64,000 bases of DNA from Geobacter sp. (GTDB taxonomy: Bacteria > Desulfobacterota > Desulfuromonadia > Geobacterales > Geobacteraceae): NCBI GenBank assembly GCA_003314535.1, contig POSG01000002.1:248001-312000 (forward strand), in the 5' to 3' direction. The translations under genes were made by a program, and so were the position numbers. Below the pieces are notes generated by a model that was not told the DNA's origin, made no database searches, and saw only the letters and a program-made list of their open reading frames with translations. Of the stretch, positions 34,401 to 43,447 are shown one piece after another (the stretch's first letter is position 1; every line of letters starts with the position of its first letter).

Positions 34401-34904
34401 GCCTCCTGCAGCCGCCTTTATGATTACGGGATAACCGGCCTGTTCAACGAACCTGAGGGCTTCACCATCTTCCGTGACCGGTTCCGTCGTCCCGGGTATC
34501 ACCGGCACCGAAGCAGCAATGGCCACTTTCCGTGCAGCTATCTTGTCACCGACCATCCTCTGCATCTGGGCGGTAGGCCCGATAAAGACGATGCCGGCCG
34601 CCTCGCACTTTTCAGCGAACTCGGAATTCTCCGAAAGGAAGCCGTAGCCCGGATGAATGGCATCTACACCCTTTTTTAGCGCCAGTTCGATGATTTCATC
34701 TATCCCGAGATAGGCATCGACCGGCTTCTTGCCCTTTCCGATGAGGTACGCCTCGTCAGCCTTGTAGCGATAAAGGGACAGCTTGTCTTCCTGTGAATAG
34801 ATGGCGACCGTCCCTATGCCCAGTTCACTGCACGCCCTGAAAATACGGATTGCAATTTCGCCCCTGTTGGCGGCCATCACTTTCTTGAATTTTCTCTTTT
34901 CCAT
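31461..34904 (-). CDS. pyc: Pyruvate carboxylase, single-chain biotin enzyme
   Basis: 1147 residues: an N-terminal biotin carboxylase ATP-grasp domain (about 1-455, starting KVMAANRGEIAIRIFRA, with the GGGGRGMR loop), a carboxyltransferase domain (about 535-810, with TTMRDAHQSLLATR), a linker, and a C-terminal biotin carrier domain with EAMKLETN placing the biotinylated Lys near 1113. It makes oxaloacetate from pyruvate, feeding the citric acid cycle and gluconeogenesis. ATG 34904 follows GGGAG and begins the conserved sequence; a longer frame to 35024 is unsupported. Length is normal. Confidence 0.96.
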   Translation of the reverse strand: MEKRKFKKVMAANRGEIAIRIFRACSELGIGTVAIYSQEDKLSLYRYKADEAYLIGKGKKPVDAYLGIDEIIELALKKGVDAIHPGYGFLSENSEFAEKCEAAGIVFIGPTAQMQRMVGDKIAARKVAIAASVPVIPGTTEPVTEDGEALRFVEQAGYPVIIKAAAGGGGRGMRVARNQRELLEGLGSARSEAKAAFGNEAVFLERFIEHPKHVEVQVLGDNYGNLVHFFERDCSIQRRHQKVVEFAPSSLDPKKREELCQAALRVASYVKYRNAGTVEFLLDQEGNHYFIEMNPRIQVEHTVTEMITGRNLVQAQILVAEGLRLSDPEIGIPGQEAISMWGSAIQCRITTEDPKNNFAPDFGVLKAYRSPGGFGVRLDAGNAFTGAHITPHYDSLLVKISTWGLNLKEAARVMDRSLQEFRIRGVNTNIAFLENVVTHPIFLAGKCDTSFIEKHPELMTMRERKDRATKILSFLADVIVNGSQGIAKPLRSIDMIEPRVPAVDISLPRLPGTTDILREKGPEGLSQWVLDQKRILITDTTMRDAHQSLLATRVRTFDLLRIADPTSVLGEGLFSLEMWGGATFDVAMRFLKECPWQRLHKLKEAIPNILFQMLLRGSNAVGYTNYPDNVVERFVEEAAASGIDLFRVFDSLNWTKGMTVAMNAVLKTGKICEASICYTGDISDPKRDKYPLEYYVSLAKELEKMGAHILAIKDMAGLLKPFAAYRLVKALKDEIGIPVHLHTHDTSGNGEASLLMACQAGVDIVDASLSSISGLTAQPNLNAVIAALRGSEWDPQLNEVGLQKLANFWETVRDYYVPFESGLKSGTAEVYHHEIPGGQYSNYKPQVAALGLIDRWDECKEMYHKVNLLFGDVIKVTPSSKVVGDMAIFLVKNNMDVEDVYTKGDELTFPESVVGFFKGMIGQPYGGFPEEVQKIVLKGEQPITCRPGELLPTVDMENVRKSLQDKVGHSIDDKALISHILYPNVYPEFDHHRQEYSDTSVIPTPIFFYGLEPGQETSVEIDPGKTLIIKLNAIGAVHPDGTRQVYFELNGLARSVSVRDLSVTTEEKEREKADKHNPRHVGAPMPGKILKIHVKVGDVVKTGDILVVTEAMKLETNIKAKEDGKIAEVKFEDGDKVEKEDLIIVMA

Positions 34905-35222
34905 GTTGCAGCTCCCTGTAATTAATAAAAAATTATTGAATTCCATGACAAAATCGCAATTGCCATCACATCTGCCGAGAGCATTCGCACAGACTCCAGT
35001 GGGAGCGTGAAGCGAATCAGGCACAAAGGTGCAAGTTATATATGGAACCAGAATATTCTTGAAATGTCAACAACATATACACAACAAATTGCGTGAGATG
35101 ATATTCATGCCAGCGGAACCAATCTTAAATAATCGATGTCCAATGAACATTACACTTTGCTTAACCAAATGCTCGTGATAGAATTTGCAGGCAAATCAAA
35201 AATCAGTAAAGGAGAAAATCGG
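34905..35222. other. Intergenic region between pyc and the parvulin gene
   Basis: This 318-base stretch separates divergent genes and must hold two promoters. It is AT-rich near 34910-34960 and 35040-35130. I saw no clear operator, RNA gene or coding signal. Confidence 0.6.
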
Positions 35223-36242
35223 ATGTCGAACATCAAAAGAATCACTATCAGGTCTTTCCTGCTATGCCTTGCACTGCTGCTGCTGCAAAGCAGCATGCTG
35301 TTCGCCGCGGAAAAGAAGTCCAAGCCGGCCCACACAAAATCCTCGGCAACCACAGCCTCCACTCCGATCGCCAAAGTGAACGGAACAGTCATCACCAGGG
35401 GGGAACTGGACCGCTCCGTTCGAATCATGCTGGTCCAGAGCCGCCAGACCGCACCGCTTACCGATGAGCAGAAAAAATCACTTGAAAGCGCCCTGACCAG
35501 CCAACTCATTTCAGCAGAACTTCTCTACCAGGCAGGCAAGAAGTACGAGATCAAGGACGTGGACAAGCAGGTCGACAGCCTTGTCGCCCAACGGAAGGCC
35601 AAGTTTCCCACCCAGAAAGACATGGAAAAATGGATGAAAGACAACGGCCTGACCGACAAGGACCTGAAGGAATTCGCCCGCAAAGAGATATATATCAACA
35701 ACCTCGTCGAAAAGGATATAGTCCCCAAGGCGACTGTCACCGAAGCCGAAGCCAAGAAATTCTACGATGAGAACCCGGAGAAGTTCAAGAATCCCGAAAG
35801 CGTCAAGGCCAGCCATATCCTGGTTGGAGTAGATGCAAATGCCTCTGCCGCCGACAAGGCAAAAGCGAGGGAAAAAGCCGAAGCCCTTCTCAAGAGGGTC
35901 AAGGCAGGTGAGGATTTTGCAGAGATCGCCAAAAAGGAATCCACCTGTCCGAGCGCACCGCAAGGTGGAGACCTGGGTTACTTCACCAAGGGCCAGATGG
36001 TGCCGGAATTCGAAAAGGCTGCTTTCGATCTGAAGCCCGGTGAAGTGAGCGGTATCGTGGAAACCAAGTTCGGCTACCACATCATCAAGCTGGTCGACAA
36101 AAAGCCGGCCGGCACGGTCACCTTCGACGATTCGAAACAGATGATAAGCGATTATCTGAAATCCAACAAAATCCAGAAGGAAATAAGCGCGCTCGTCGAA
36201 AAACTCAAAAAAGAAGGCAAAATCGAAACCATGAAGCTCTAG
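35223..36242 (+). CDS. Parvulin-type peptidyl-prolyl isomerase (PrsA/SurA-like, exported)
   Basis: 339 residues with a Sec signal peptide (cleavage after FAA, near 28), a SurA-N-type helical chaperone region (about 40-190), and a rotamase domain (about 195-290) with ASHILV, GEDFAEIAKKES, GGDLGYF and FGYHIIKL. It assists folding of periplasmic or outer membrane proteins. ATG 35223 has AAAGGAG; an upstream ATG in the same frame at 35136 lies in the leader. A terminator hairpin follows at 36266. Confidence 0.93.
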   Translation: MSNIKRITIRSFLLCLALLLLQSSMLFAAEKKSKPAHTKSSATTASTPIAKVNGTVITRGELDRSVRIMLVQSRQTAPLTDEQKKSLESALTSQLISAELLYQAGKKYEIKDVDKQVDSLVAQRKAKFPTQKDMEKWMKDNGLTDKDLKEFARKEIYINNLVEKDIVPKATVTEAEAKKFYDENPEKFKNPESVKASHILVGVDANASAADKAKAREKAEALLKRVKAGEDFAEIAKKESTCPSAPQGGDLGYFTKGQMVPEFEKAAFDLKPGEVSGIVETKFGYHIIKLVDKKPAGTVTFDDSKQMISDYLKSNKIQKEISALVEKLKKEGKIETMKL

Positions 36243-36265
36243 ACGCTGCTTCCGTTTTTGACCAG

Positions 36266-36299
36266 AGAAAGGGCGACCGCACTATGGGTCGCCCTTTCT
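36266..36299. terminator. Bidirectional terminator between the parvulin and slipin genes
   Basis: AGAAAGGGCGACC at 36266-36278 pairs with GGTCGCCCTTTCT at 36287-36299 around an eight-base loop. The genes on both sides converge here. Confidence 0.85.
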
Positions 36300-36331
36300 G
36301 GCATATACTCGCTGCTCCCAGCGCTCAACCT

Positions 36332-37105
36332 TCATGAATTCTTCTTGTCCAGAAACATTTTCAGCAGGTCGATCGGAACGGGGAATATGGTGGTGGAATT
36401 TTTCTCAGCCGCGATTTCAGTCAGTGTCTGCAGGAATCTAAGTTGAAGGGACATGGGTTCCACAGCCAGCACTTTGGCCGCCTTGGCAAGTTTTTCCGAA
36501 GCCTGCAATTCCCCCTCGGCATGAATCACCTTTGCACGACGCTCCCGCTCAGCCTCCGCCTGCTTGGCGATCGCCCGCATCATCTCCTGGGGAAGGTCGA
36601 TGTTTTTCACCTCCACGTTGGAAACCTTCACTCCCCACGGACCGGTGTGCCGGTCCAGAATCTCCTGGAGTTCACGGTTGATCTTTTCCCGGTTGGCCAG
36701 CAGCTCGTCCAGCTCAACCTGCCCCAGAACACTTCTCAAGGTGGTCTGGGACAGCTGGCTGGTGGCATAAAGAAAATTTTCCACTTCGATGATAGCTTTT
36801 TCCGGCTCTATCACGCGAAAGTAGATCACCGCAGATACCTTGATGGTGACGTTGTCATGGGTAATTACATCCTGCGGGGGGACGTCGAAGGCCACCGTAC
36901 GCAATGAAACCCTGACAAGACGATCAATACCGGGGATGATGAAAAACAGGCCGGGTCCCCGAGTCCCTGCAAAACGACCGAGCCGGAAAAGGACTCCACG
37001 CTCGTACTCGGGAAGAATCCTAATTGCCGATGCCGCCACCATGAGGAAAACAATGATTATGAAAATCATGGGCACATAGGTAAAATAACCAAAAACTGAA
37101 TCCAT
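36332..37105 (-). CDS. Slipin (stomatin/prohibitin SPFH-domain protein)
   Basis: 257 residues: an N-terminal membrane hairpin (about 8-28), then the SPFH domain starting [16 protein letters not shown], with [18 protein letters not shown] and a coiled-coil tail rich in Ala, Glu and Lys ([19 protein letters not shown]). It pairs with the NfeD-type protease encoded directly upstream (21 bases). Such pairs are linked to membrane microdomain quality control. ATG 37105 has AAGGAGG. Confidence 0.95.
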   Translation of the reverse strand: MDSVFGYFTYVPMIFIIIVFLMVAASAIRILPEYERGVLFRLGRFAGTRGPGLFFIIPGIDRLVRVSLRTVAFDVPPQDVITHDNVTIKVSAVIYFRVIEPEKAIIEVENFLYATSQLSQTTLRSVLGQVELDELLANREKINRELQEILDRHTGPWGVKVSNVEVKNIDLPQEMMRAIAKQAEAERERRAKVIHAEGELQASEKLAKAAKVLAVEPMSLQLRFLQTLTEIAAEKNSTTIFPVPIDLLKMFLDKKNS

Positions 37106-37126
37106 TGAAAACCTCCTTTCGCGGAA

Positions 37127-38398
37127 CTACACTTTTCTTACCTTCAACTTCATGCCCTCCAGCTCTAACACCTCGACTTTCTCTCCACGTCCTATCCTGT
37201 CATCACTCCAGGCATCCCAGTACTCCCCCCTGACAAAAACCTTGCCGTTTTCGAATATTTCGGAATCTGCCACGCCTTTCTCGCCTCGCAGGCCCTCCTT
37301 TCCGGAAACGGGCGTTTTCCTGTGCACTTTCACGGCTTTGCGTATCACAATGAGCGCAAGAGCAGTAATCACCGATATGTTTATAATAATCAGGCCCCAG
37401 TTGATCTGGAGACCTGTTTCACCGGAATCCACCAGAAGCAGTGAGCCGAAGGCAAGTGACACCACCCCTCCGACTGCAAGCATTCCGTGGGAAACGATCT
37501 TGATCTCGGCTATGAAGAGTATCATGGCAAGCAGAATTAGCAACACTCCGGCATAATTGATCGGCAAGGTCTGAAAAGCGAAAAATGAAAGCAGCAGGGA
37601 GATTCCGCCGATAACACCCGGGAGAATGGCGCCTGGCGTGGAAAGCTCGAAGAACAACCCGAGGAAACCGATCATCATCAGGATATATGCAATGTTGGGA
37701 TCTCCAATTACATTGAGTATCCGCTCTCTTGTGCCCATTTCGCGGATTTCCACCGAAGCCCCCGATATATCGATCTTCCGCAGCGTTTCACCCTTTCGAA
37801 ATGACCGGCCATTGATTTTGCTCAACAAGTCCTTCCTGTCACTGGCCAGCAAGTCGATTACTTTTGCTTCCAAGGCCTTTTCCGCTGTCAAAGACTCACT
37901 GGACTTGACCATGTTTGTTATCATGTCCGCGTTTCTTCCCCTGAATGCCGCTATTCCTGCCACATACGCTGCCGTATCGTTCAGAATCTTGCTCTGCATT
38001 ACTTTGTCGGGCTGTTGACCCAGGGATACGGGGTGAGCGGCACCGATGTTCGTTCCCGGCGCCATGGCGCAGACATCCGCCGCGATTGAAATAATGGCTC
38101 CGGCTGAAGCAGCTCTTGCACCTGACGGTGCGATATAAACTGCAACGGGGACCGGGCTGGCGAGCATTTCCTTTACGATTTCACGCATTGAACTGTCCAG
38201 CCCTCCCGGCGAATCCATCTGGATGAGAAAGAGCGAATCGTGACGGCTTGCCGACAACATCAGGTTTCTGTGAACATATTCGGAAGTCGCCGGGTTTATC
38301 GGCCCGTTGATCGCAACAATCATGATCTTGGAAGGCACACCAGCACCATAAGACGTCTCGATGAAAGCCAGCATCAGCAAAATAACCATAAATCTCAT
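37127..38398 (-). CDS. NfeD family ClpP-class membrane serine protease
   Basis: 423 residues. A signal sequence leads into a ClpP-like protease domain (about 25-215) with MDSPGGLDSSMREI and the active Ser in ARAASAGAIISIAAD. Four or five membrane helices follow (about 225-345) and then a C-terminal NfeD OB-fold domain (GEYWDAWSDDRIGRGEKVEV). The full-length form cleaves its stomatin partner in studied archaea. ATG 38398 is preceded by GGAGGT and gives the best signal peptide. Confidence 0.94.
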   Translation of the reverse strand: MRFMVILLMLAFIETSYGAGVPSKIMIVAINGPINPATSEYVHRNLMLSASRHDSLFLIQMDSPGGLDSSMREIVKEMLASPVPVAVYIAPSGARAASAGAIISIAADVCAMAPGTNIGAAHPVSLGQQPDKVMQSKILNDTAAYVAGIAAFRGRNADMITNMVKSSESLTAEKALEAKVIDLLASDRKDLLSKINGRSFRKGETLRKIDISGASVEIREMGTRERILNVIGDPNIAYILMMIGFLGLFFELSTPGAILPGVIGGISLLLSFFAFQTLPINYAGVLLILLAMILFIAEIKIVSHGMLAVGGVVSLAFGSLLLVDSGETGLQINWGLIIINISVITALALIVIRKAVKVHRKTPVSGKEGLRGEKGVADSEIFENGKVFVRGEYWDAWSDDRIGRGEKVEVLELEGMKLKVRKV

Positions 38399-38509
38399 GC
38401 AGCACCTCCACGACTCTAACACGCTTCAGATGGCCTTTATTTAACTGTACTCTTGCAAGGCGCCTTCAATTAATGGTATGTATTAATTCATCATTTCTGC
38501 GAGGCCATC

Positions 38510-39883
38510 ATGAAAGAACGTGCTAAAATACTTCTGGTTGAAGATGATGACATCAGCAGGGACACCCTTTCCCGATTGCTCAAAATGTCAGGTTATACAG
38601 TAAAAGGAGCAGCATCAGGCAAGATCGGGCTTTCATTTCTCGACCATGAACCGTTCGATATCATTATAACCGACCTTTTGCTGCCCGACATCAATGGAAT
38701 AGAAATCCTCAAACAGGCGAAAGACGTCTCCCCATCGACGGAGGTAATCCTCATTACCGGCCATGCTTCCGCGGAAACCGCAGTGAAGGCGATGAAGGAA
38801 GGGGCCTTCGATTACATAACCAAGCCGCTCAATTTCGATGAACTGTCCATTCTCATTACAAATGCCCTGGAGAAACGCCAGCTTCGTTCCGAGACCGTCT
38901 ACCTTAAGCAGCAACTGCACAACAAATATGACTTCGCCAACATCATCGGGACGTCCCCGCCCATGCAAAAGCTGTTCGCCCGGCTGAAAAAGGTTGCGGG
39001 AACCGACTCGACCATTCTCGTGCTGGGCGAATCCGGCACCGGCAAAGAGCTTGTCGCACGCGCCATACACTTCAACGGCCACCGCAAGGACAAACCGTTC
39101 ATACCCGTCAATTGCGCCGCGATTCCGGAGAGCCTGCTCGAAGGGGAGCTGTTCGGCCACGTGAAGGGAGCGTTTACCGGCGCGATACGCGACAAGATCG
39201 GCAAATTCGAGGCAGCCAACGGCGGCACCATTTTCCTCGACGAAATCGGCACCATGCCGATGCACCTCCAGACAAAACTGCTTCGGGCGCTGCAGGAGCA
39301 GGAAATCGAAAGGATCGGCTCCACTCGATCGATCAAGCTTGATGTTCGCGTCATTTCCGCCACCAATCTCGATCTTGAAAAAGAAGTCAAAAAGGGCAAC
39401 TTCAGGGAGGACCTTTTCTACCGGCTCAATGTGATCCCGGTTGTTCTCCCTCCCCTGCGCGAAAGAAGGGAAGACATCCTTCCCCTTGTCAGGCATTTCA
39501 TCGAAAAGAACTGCACCGAAATGAAACGGCCGAGAATGACCATTTCCAACGAAGCCCTTCACACCCTGGAGTCCTATTCCTGGCCGGGCAATGTAAGGCA
39601 GCTGGAAAACATGGTTGAAAGAATTGTCGCTCTTTCCGAAGACGAGCGCATCATGCTTTCGGACATTCCCGGCAACATCAGGGACGAAGTTTTGACAACG
39701 GTCAGCGAACAGGGGGTCGACCTTGTCAAAACCGTTAACGAGATAGAGAAGAAAATGATCTGTGACGCCCTTGCCCTGGCCAAGGGAGTCAAGGCCAAGG
39801 CAGCTGGCATGCTGGGACTCAACCGCACAACCCTGGTTGAAAAGATGCGCAGGTTGGGGATCGACTGGCAGCAGCCGCAGTAA
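38510..39883 (+). CDS. Sigma-54-dependent response regulator, NtrC family
   Basis: 457 residues. The receiver domain has EDDD at 11-14 and the phosphoacceptor Asp55 in DIIITDLLLPD. The AAA+ domain carries GESGTGKE (about 171-178), GAFTGA (the sigma-54 contact), the Walker B segment GGTIFLDEIGT and the arginine finger region. The C-terminal Fis-type helix-turn-helix is AAGMLGLNRTTLVEKMRRLGI. No histidine kinase gene adjoins it, so its signal is unknown. Confidence 0.95.
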   Translation: MKERAKILLVEDDDISRDTLSRLLKMSGYTVKGAASGKIGLSFLDHEPFDIIITDLLLPDINGIEILKQAKDVSPSTEVILITGHASAETAVKAMKEGAFDYITKPLNFDELSILITNALEKRQLRSETVYLKQQLHNKYDFANIIGTSPPMQKLFARLKKVAGTDSTILVLGESGTGKELVARAIHFNGHRKDKPFIPVNCAAIPESLLEGELFGHVKGAFTGAIRDKIGKFEAANGGTIFLDEIGTMPMHLQTKLLRALQEQEIERIGSTRSIKLDVRVISATNLDLEKEVKKGNFREDLFYRLNVIPVVLPPLRERREDILPLVRHFIEKNCTEMKRPRMTISNEALHTLESYSWPGNVRQLENMVERIVALSEDERIMLSDIPGNIRDEVLTTVSEQGVDLVKTVNEIEKKMICDALALAKGVKAKAAGMLGLNRTTLVEKMRRLGIDWQQPQ

Positions 39884-39963
39884 TTTTTTCAGACCCCCGG
39901 TCCCTCGCTTGTTTTCCTTTATGCAGGCCGGCCACCCGGTCCTGGGCGGGAACTTGATCTTTC

Positions 39964-40428
39964 ATGAAAATTGCAGTTCTGTCCGACACTCATGGCAATT
40001 ACCCCTGCGCAGTCCAGGCGCTGTCACGATACTCCGATCTCACCTCTTTGATTCACCTTGGAGACAATCACGACGATGCCGTCTTTATCGGGATAGCGCT
40101 CGAAATACCTGTCCTGTGCGTCTCCGGCAATTGCGACCCGCGCTGCGTCGCCCCGAGGGAACTTCTTGTGACCATCGAAGGAAACAGGTTCCTCTTGACC
40201 CACGGAGACCTTTTCCAGGTGAAATCGGGACTCGAACGGTTGCAGCGTCGGGCGGAACTCGCCGATGTCAGGGTCGTCCTCTATGGCCATACCCATATCG
40301 CCTCGATAGAACATCGCAAAGGAATCCTTTTCGTAAATCCCGGATGCATGAAAGCCGGCCAGGGACCCGGTTCCCACGCTATTCTCTCAGTAGAAAACGG
40401 AACTGTTGAAGCGAGCATAATCGAGTGA
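39964..40428 (+). CDS. YfcE/MJ0936-type metallophosphoesterase
   Basis: 154 residues with the calcineurin-type metal motifs in order: SDTHGN (DxH), HLGDNHDD (GDxxxD), SGNCD (GNCD), LTHGD (GH-like) and YGHTH (GHTH). The family hydrolyses phosphodiesters; natural substrates are unsure. Cytoplasmic. It stands between the NtrC-type regulator and the DUF445 gene. Confidence 0.92.
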   Translation: MKIAVLSDTHGNYPCAVQALSRYSDLTSLIHLGDNHDDAVFIGIALEIPVLCVSGNCDPRCVAPRELLVTIEGNRFLLTHGDLFQVKSGLERLQRRAELADVRVVLYGHTHIASIEHRKGILFVNPGCMKAGQGPGSHAILSVENGTVEASIIE

Positions 40429-40588
40429 TCGCAAGCTAACCTAAACGCCTGGTTTCCTGATCATCCGGTCGCGCGGAATCGACAACTTCGTTCCAGGAAG
40501 CAAATGCCTGTTGCCTTGGACCGCAGTTCCTGATAAAAACTCTCTTTCGTGCGCGGTTTTCCGTACCACCAACTTTCAAGGAGTAATG

Positions 40589-41848
40589 ATGGATCATAAG
40601 ATTCGCGCCTTGCGCAAGAACAAGGCTTTGGCTCTGGCAATGATGGTTTCTGCCGGCATTCTGTTCGTAATAGCACGTTGCCAGGGAGGTCACGGCGCCT
40701 GGCAATGGGTCGGCGCATTTTCGGAAGCGGCCATGATCGGCGCACTTGCAGACTGGTTCGCAGTCGTTGCGCTTTTCAGGCATCCCCTCGGTATCCCCAT
40801 TCCCCATACTGCAATAATACCCAGCAAGAAAGAAGCGATTGCCGACAGTCTTGCCGAGTTCATCCGTGACAAGTTTCTTGCCACCGAGGCACTGGTGGCG
40901 AAAGTCAGGAAGCTTGACCCTGCCAATCGCCTGTCTTCATATCTCATGTCGGAAAAAAACGCTGCAGGTCTGGCAAGGGGGATCACCGGCGTCATATCCG
41001 AATCACTCGATTTCATTGATGACAAGCGGGTAAGGACAATCATGCTGGCAGCCATAAACAACCGCATCAGCAAGATTGACCTGCCGTCTTCAGTTGGTGC
41101 GATAATCGACATACTGAGAAAAGACAATCGCCATCAGTCAGTCCTTGACGAACTCCTGAGACGCCTTGCCGACTGGCTGGATCTACCGGATTCCCAGGAT
41201 AAGATCGCCCGTGCAATCGACGACTGGTGCTCGACCGAATATCCTCTTCTCGTCAAATTCATTCCTAACCGTGAGCAGTTCGCCAAGGGAGCTGGAGAAA
41301 AAATAGCCAAAAGAATCAATGTCTTCATCCGGAAAGTGAACGATGACCCGACACATGAACTACGGAGACATTTCGACGACATTCTTTCCGAATTCTCATC
41401 CAGGCTCAGGGACGACCAGTCATTGAGATCCGGCATCGAGTCCATGAAACAGAATCTGATAAGCAACCTTCAGCTTTCGGACTACATAAAACATCTCTGT
41501 TCAGACCTCGAGGCCTGGCTGCGAAACGATCTGGAGCAACCCCAGTCCCGAATTCGCGAGCATGTTTCAGCAGCAGCGGTAGGTCTTGGAAACACACTTT
41601 CCAAAAACGCGGACCTTAAGGATACCATCAATCAGCACCTTGAAATGGCGGTCAGAAAGTACGCAGATGACCTGAGAACGGGTTTTTCCAGGCATGTATC
41701 AGGGACCATCAGACAGTGGGAAGAAGACGATTTCGTAAGTGAAATCGAGTTGAGCATCGGCTCCGACCTCCAGTTCATCAGGATGAACGGAACCCTGGTA
41801 GGCGGACTGATAGGGCTGTTGCTCCATGCTATATCCCTGCAATTGTGA
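40589..41848 (+). CDS. DUF445 (YjiN-like) membrane protein
   Basis: 419 residues. Two helices at the start (about 12-60) enclose the conserved stretch GAFSEAAMIGALADWFAVVALFRHPLGIPIPHTAIIP, typical of DUF445; a long helical soluble region follows, and a C-terminal helix carries NGTLVGGLIGLLLH. Function unknown. I chose the second of two adjacent ATGs (40589), five bases after AAGGAG. The downstream thioesterase follows by nine bases. Confidence 0.88.
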   Translation: MDHKIRALRKNKALALAMMVSAGILFVIARCQGGHGAWQWVGAFSEAAMIGALADWFAVVALFRHPLGIPIPHTAIIPSKKEAIADSLAEFIRDKFLATEALVAKVRKLDPANRLSSYLMSEKNAAGLARGITGVISESLDFIDDKRVRTIMLAAINNRISKIDLPSSVGAIIDILRKDNRHQSVLDELLRRLADWLDLPDSQDKIARAIDDWCSTEYPLLVKFIPNREQFAKGAGEKIAKRINVFIRKVNDDPTHELRRHFDDILSEFSSRLRDDQSLRSGIESMKQNLISNLQLSDYIKHLCSDLEAWLRNDLEQPQSRIREHVSAAAVGLGNTLSKNADLKDTINQHLEMAVRKYADDLRTGFSRHVSGTIRQWEEDDFVSEIELSIGSDLQFIRMNGTLVGGLIGLLLHAISLQL

Positions 41849-41856
41849 GGAAGGAA

Positions 41857-42318
41857 ATGAACCTATTGAATTCTGCCGGTTATCTCGAAAATCTGTTCCA
41901 TGACAGCATACCCATAACCGGAGAGATGCGCATCGATGTGGCAGGATATGACGGTAAGTCTCTTTTGCTCAAGGCGCCGTTGGCTCAAAACGTCAACGAC
42001 AAGGGCACCGCTTTCGGCGGCAGCATTTTCTCTTTGCTCGTACTGTCGGGATGGGGTCTGCTTCACCTCAAACTCGTGGAGGCGGGCATTTCTTCTGAGG
42101 TAATGATCCACAAAAGTTCAGTCACTTATGCTCTACCTGTTAAAGAAGTCCTTAATGCATACTGTGAACTGCCGGATGCGCAGACGTTCGAACGTTTCAT
42201 ACATGATGTAAGAAGCAAGGGCCGCGGGAAAATAGTTTTGACTGCAGTCACGATGAGCGGCAACCGGCCTGCGGTCGAATTCTCGGGAAGCTACGTAGCC
42301 ATCGCAACCTCAGGATAA
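41857..42318 (+). CDS. YiiD C-terminal-type hotdog thioesterase
   Basis: 153 residues. The pattern NDKGTAFGGSIFSLLVLSGW is the hotdog-fold helix motif of the putative thioesterase domain found at the C-terminus of E. coli YiiD. Here it is a stand-alone protein. The substrate is unknown. Start: ATG 41857 after GAGG; a GTG at 41845 overlapping the upstream stop is an alternative. Its 3' end overlaps the convergent rnc gene by nine bases. Confidence 0.8.
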   Translation: MNLLNSAGYLENLFHDSIPITGEMRIDVAGYDGKSLLLKAPLAQNVNDKGTAFGGSIFSLLVLSGWGLLHLKLVEAGISSEVMIHKSSVTYALPVKEVLNAYCELPDAQTFERFIHDVRSKGRGKIVLTAVTMSGNRPAVEFSGSYVAIATSG

Positions 42319-43062
42319 ACGTTGCAGGTCATCCTGCAGCAGAATCAGACCTTCCCGTGCCGCAGCCTGCTCCGCCTCCTTTCTGGTCTTGCCGGTCCCT
42401 TTGCCATAACAATGGTCCCCGACAATGACGGTTACCCTGAACATGAGATCATGGTCAGGGCCGCTGACATCATCCACGATGTAGAATGGTGGAGTGCAGC
42501 CAATGGCATGTGAAAGCTCCTGAAGTTTCGTTTTGTAATCCCTTCCCTCTTCCGGCAACACTTCTGCTTCCAGCAGAGGACTGAAGAATCGTTCCACGAA
42601 CCGTTCCGCACTTTCTATTCCCCCATCAAGACAAACCGCGGCAACCAGCGCCTCGAAAGAATTTGCAAGAACCGATTTTTTCGTCCGCCCGCCGGATTTT
42701 TCTTCGCTCGGGCCCAGAAAAAGGAATTCCCCCAGCCGCAAGCGCTCCGCCAGGCCTGCGAGAGTACCCGTATCCACGATCGATGCCCTGGCGCATGAAA
42801 GGTTTCCTTCGCCGCTTTGGGGAAAGCGTCTGAGCAGCATTTTGCTTATCAGGAAGCCCAAAACCGCATCCCCGTAGAATTCCATCCGCTCGTTGTCAAG
42901 CACACCCGCCCTTCTGCCCTGGCAGGCATAGGAGCTGTGGGTAAGTGCCTGATAAAGCAGTCGCCGGTCCTTGAAACTGTAGCCGATCTCAGATTCCAGC
43001 CGGGAAAGAGAATGATCGCGTTTCGATGGCGAGATAGTATGTTTCTTTGTATTTCCAGTCAT
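42310..43062 (-). CDS. rnc: Ribonuclease III
   Basis: 250 residues. The catalytic domain has NERMEFYGDAVLGF (the RNase III signature, with Tyr where Leu is common) and the downstream acidic NSFEALVAAVCLDGG; the C-terminal double-stranded RNA-binding domain holds YKTKLQELSHA and GKGTGKTRKEAEQAAARE. It processes rRNA precursors and other double-stranded RNA. ATG 43062 is preceded by AAAGGG. The usual neighbour era is not in the window. Confidence 0.95.
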   Translation of the reverse strand: MTGNTKKHTISPSKRDHSLSRLESEIGYSFKDRRLLYQALTHSSYACQGRRAGVLDNERMEFYGDAVLGFLISKMLLRRFPQSGEGNLSCARASIVDTGTLAGLAERLRLGEFLFLGPSEEKSGGRTKKSVLANSFEALVAAVCLDGGIESAERFVERFFSPLLEAEVLPEEGRDYKTKLQELSHAIGCTPPFYIVDDVSGPDHDLMFRVTVIVGDHCYGKGTGKTRKEAEQAAAREGLILLQDDLQRLS

Positions 43063-43447
43063 TCTCGACCCTTTTCGGCAGTATTGCAAACAGTCTGAGA
43101 TTATACGAATACTACTCTTTATACCAACGGTTGTTCAATATCTTCTTCATATTTGTCAATAAATCAATGACACATTTCATTTTTGAGTAATTAGTGCCCA
43201 TCCGGAAACCCCGGATTGGCGCTTATGCAGTTTTCATACATTTCACCGGCACTTCGTTTGAATAGCAAAAAAACGATGCTATATATTAGTATTAAGGGTT
43301 ATTGACCACAATGGCAACTCCAACTGCGATCGTTGGGCAAATGGCTGCAGCACCCAACTTTAACTGCCGGGCCGCAAAATTAACGTCGTGTTCACGAAAT
43401 GACCTTTTTTCTTCAATGCGAAAAAAAAACATTTCAAGGAGAATATC
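43063..43447 (+). other. Intergenic region with a candidate promoter for the DUF4382 gene
   Basis: 385 bases between divergent genes. TTGAAT (43258-43263) and TATATA (43280-43285) are 16 bases apart and would give a leader of about 155 bases. No coding signal or RNA gene is visible. The leader is A-rich near its end, just before AAGGAG. Confidence 0.4.

Noticed and set aside
43246-43262. Sigma-54 promoter before the DUF4382 gene
   Set aside because: CGGCACTTCGTTTGA has the -24 GG but GA in place of the -12 GC, and a better sigma-70-like pair overlaps it.
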